6,043 nt of DNA from Planctomycetota bacterium. Its GTDB lineage: Bacteria > Planctomycetota > Phycisphaerae > Sedimentisphaerales > UBA12454. The translations under genes were made by a program, and so were the position numbers. This document shows, piece after piece, positions 5,802 through 6,043 of this stretch (positions within the stretch are counted from its first letter, which is position 1; the number at the start of each line of letters is the position of its first letter). The stretch spans positions 1 through 6,043 of the forward strand of contig JAHJUV010000036.1 in NCBI GenBank assembly GCA_018828825.1, written 5' to 3'. The notes beneath the pieces are model-generated. The model saw only the letters and a list, made by a program, of their open reading frames with translations, was not told the origin of the DNA and made no database searches.

Positions 5802-5834
5802 ATGTCGGGCCGGCCCCCCTGGGCAGCCCGACGT
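5802..5834 (+). terminator. GC-rich hairpin after the exoribonuclease gene, no T-run
   Basis: GTCGGGC (5804-5810) pairs with GCCCGAC (5826-5832). Inside it, GCCC (5813-5816) pairs with GGGC (5821-5824) around a 4-nt loop, making a long, very stable hairpin 10 nt past the stop codon. The usual T-run is missing (ACGTAAAAG follows), so it may protect the mRNA 3' end or act in factor-assisted termination rather than as a classic intrinsic terminator. Confidence 0.4.
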
Positions 5835-5859
5835 AAAAGAGACGCAATTGTTATCTACC

Positions 5860-5918
5860 GTTTCACAGGTTCCCGCCCAGCCTGTAAACGAGCTGATTCG
5901 AGAATCAAATTTTCTCGA
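5860..5918. other. two inverted repeats in non-coding DNA
   Basis: First repeat: GTTT-C-ACAGG (5860-5869) against CCTGTAAAC (5881-5889), a 9-bp stem with one bulged C and an 11-nt loop. Second repeat: TCGAGAA (5898-5904) against TTCTCGA (5912-5918), a 7-bp stem with a 7-nt loop. The right arm of the second overlaps the -35 box at 5915-5920 and could be an operator. Neither has a T-run. The 5793-6039 interval otherwise shows no protein-coding frame that I can support. Confidence 0.35.
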
Positions 5919-5943
5919 CTCCGCAACTAATTTCAGTTATAAT
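5915..5943 (+). promoter_or_regulatory. sigma70-type promoter for a gene to the right
   Basis: TCGACT (5915-5920) and a consensus TATAAT (5938-5943) are separated by 17 nt. RNA would start near 5950, giving a leader of about 90 nt up to the possible ATG at 6040. The right arm of the inverted repeat at 5898-5918 covers most of the -35 box, which suggests possible repressor control. Confidence 0.6.
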
Positions 5944-5984
5944 ATCGGAATAAGATAGAAAAAGCTCATAAGATAGTCGGCTCA

Positions 5985-6021
5985 AGTGCCACCTGTATGG
6001 CACTGCTGATAAAAAAACAGC
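5985..6021 (+). promoter_or_regulatory. structured leader with tandem hairpins before the right-edge start codon
   Basis: AGTGCCA (5985-5991) pairs perfectly with TGGCACT (5998-6004) around a 6-nt loop. Directly after it, GCTG (6005-6008) can pair with CAGC (6018-6021) across an A-rich loop containing seven A. GCTG could instead pair with a second CAGC at 6032-6035, between the RBS and the possible ATG. I do not recognise a known riboswitch consensus here. Confidence 0.35.
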
Positions 6022-6039
6022 TAATTTGGGACAGCGATT

Positions 6040-6043
6040 ATGG
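6040..6043 (+). CDS. possible start of a gene continuing beyond the window
   Basis: The window ends at ATGG. GGGA (6028-6031) lies 8 nt before this ATG, and a good promoter lies about 100 nt upstream. Only the first codon is visible, so neither product nor reality of the gene can be judged. Confidence 0.35.

Overview
This is a bacterial chromosomal window with moderate GC content. It holds five complete protein genes, one tRNA, the 3' end of an unrecognised gene at the left edge, and what may be the first codon of another gene at the right edge. I see no insertion sequence, integrase, phage gene or CRISPR array. The organism cannot be named from this sequence. The small 2[4Fe-4S] ferredoxin suits an anaerobe or facultative anaerobe. 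The soluble kinase, the HD-GYP protein and a membrane-anchored coiled-coil protein would suit a Planctomycetes/Phycisphaerae-like or proteobacterial lineage; this is a weak inference.

Layout from left to right. Positions 2-76 are the tail of a + strand gene. A well-formed sigma70-type promoter (213-241) precedes a 57-residue ferredoxin gene (306-479), followed 53 nt later by tRNA-Glu(UUC) (533-607). A 34-nt perfect palindrome (615-648) separates these from a convergent minus-strand operon and looks like a shared bidirectional terminator. The operon reads right to left: a soluble REC-PAS-histidine kinase (1879-3585), then a REC-HD-GYP protein (681-1895). Their reading frames overlap by 17 nt, so they are probably translationally coupled and form one signalling pathway that ends in cyclic-di-GMP hydrolysis.

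An intergenic region of about 300 nt (3586-3882) separates this operon from divergent + strand genes and contains an unexplained terminator-like hairpin. The first + strand gene (3883-4746) has an N-terminal MerR/excisionase-like helix-turn-helix, a proline-rich linker, one transmembrane helix and a long coiled coil predicted to lie outside the cytoplasm. It is the least ordinary protein here. The second (4827-5792) is a YhaM-type 3'-5' exoribonuclease (OB fold plus HD domain). Its ribosome-binding site can be locked in a hairpin, but only in transcripts that read through from the upstream gene, because its own predicted promoter starts RNA inside the hairpin loop.

The last 250 nt (5793-6043) code for no recognisable protein. 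They hold several hairpins, a good promoter (5915-5943) and a short structured leader ending at a possible ATG at 6040.

The clearest functional unit is the kinase/HD-GYP pair. The most interesting unexplained items are the membrane-anchored HTH protein, the read-through-dependent RBS hairpin before the exoribonuclease gene, the orphan terminator at 3683-3703, and the structured leader at the right edge.
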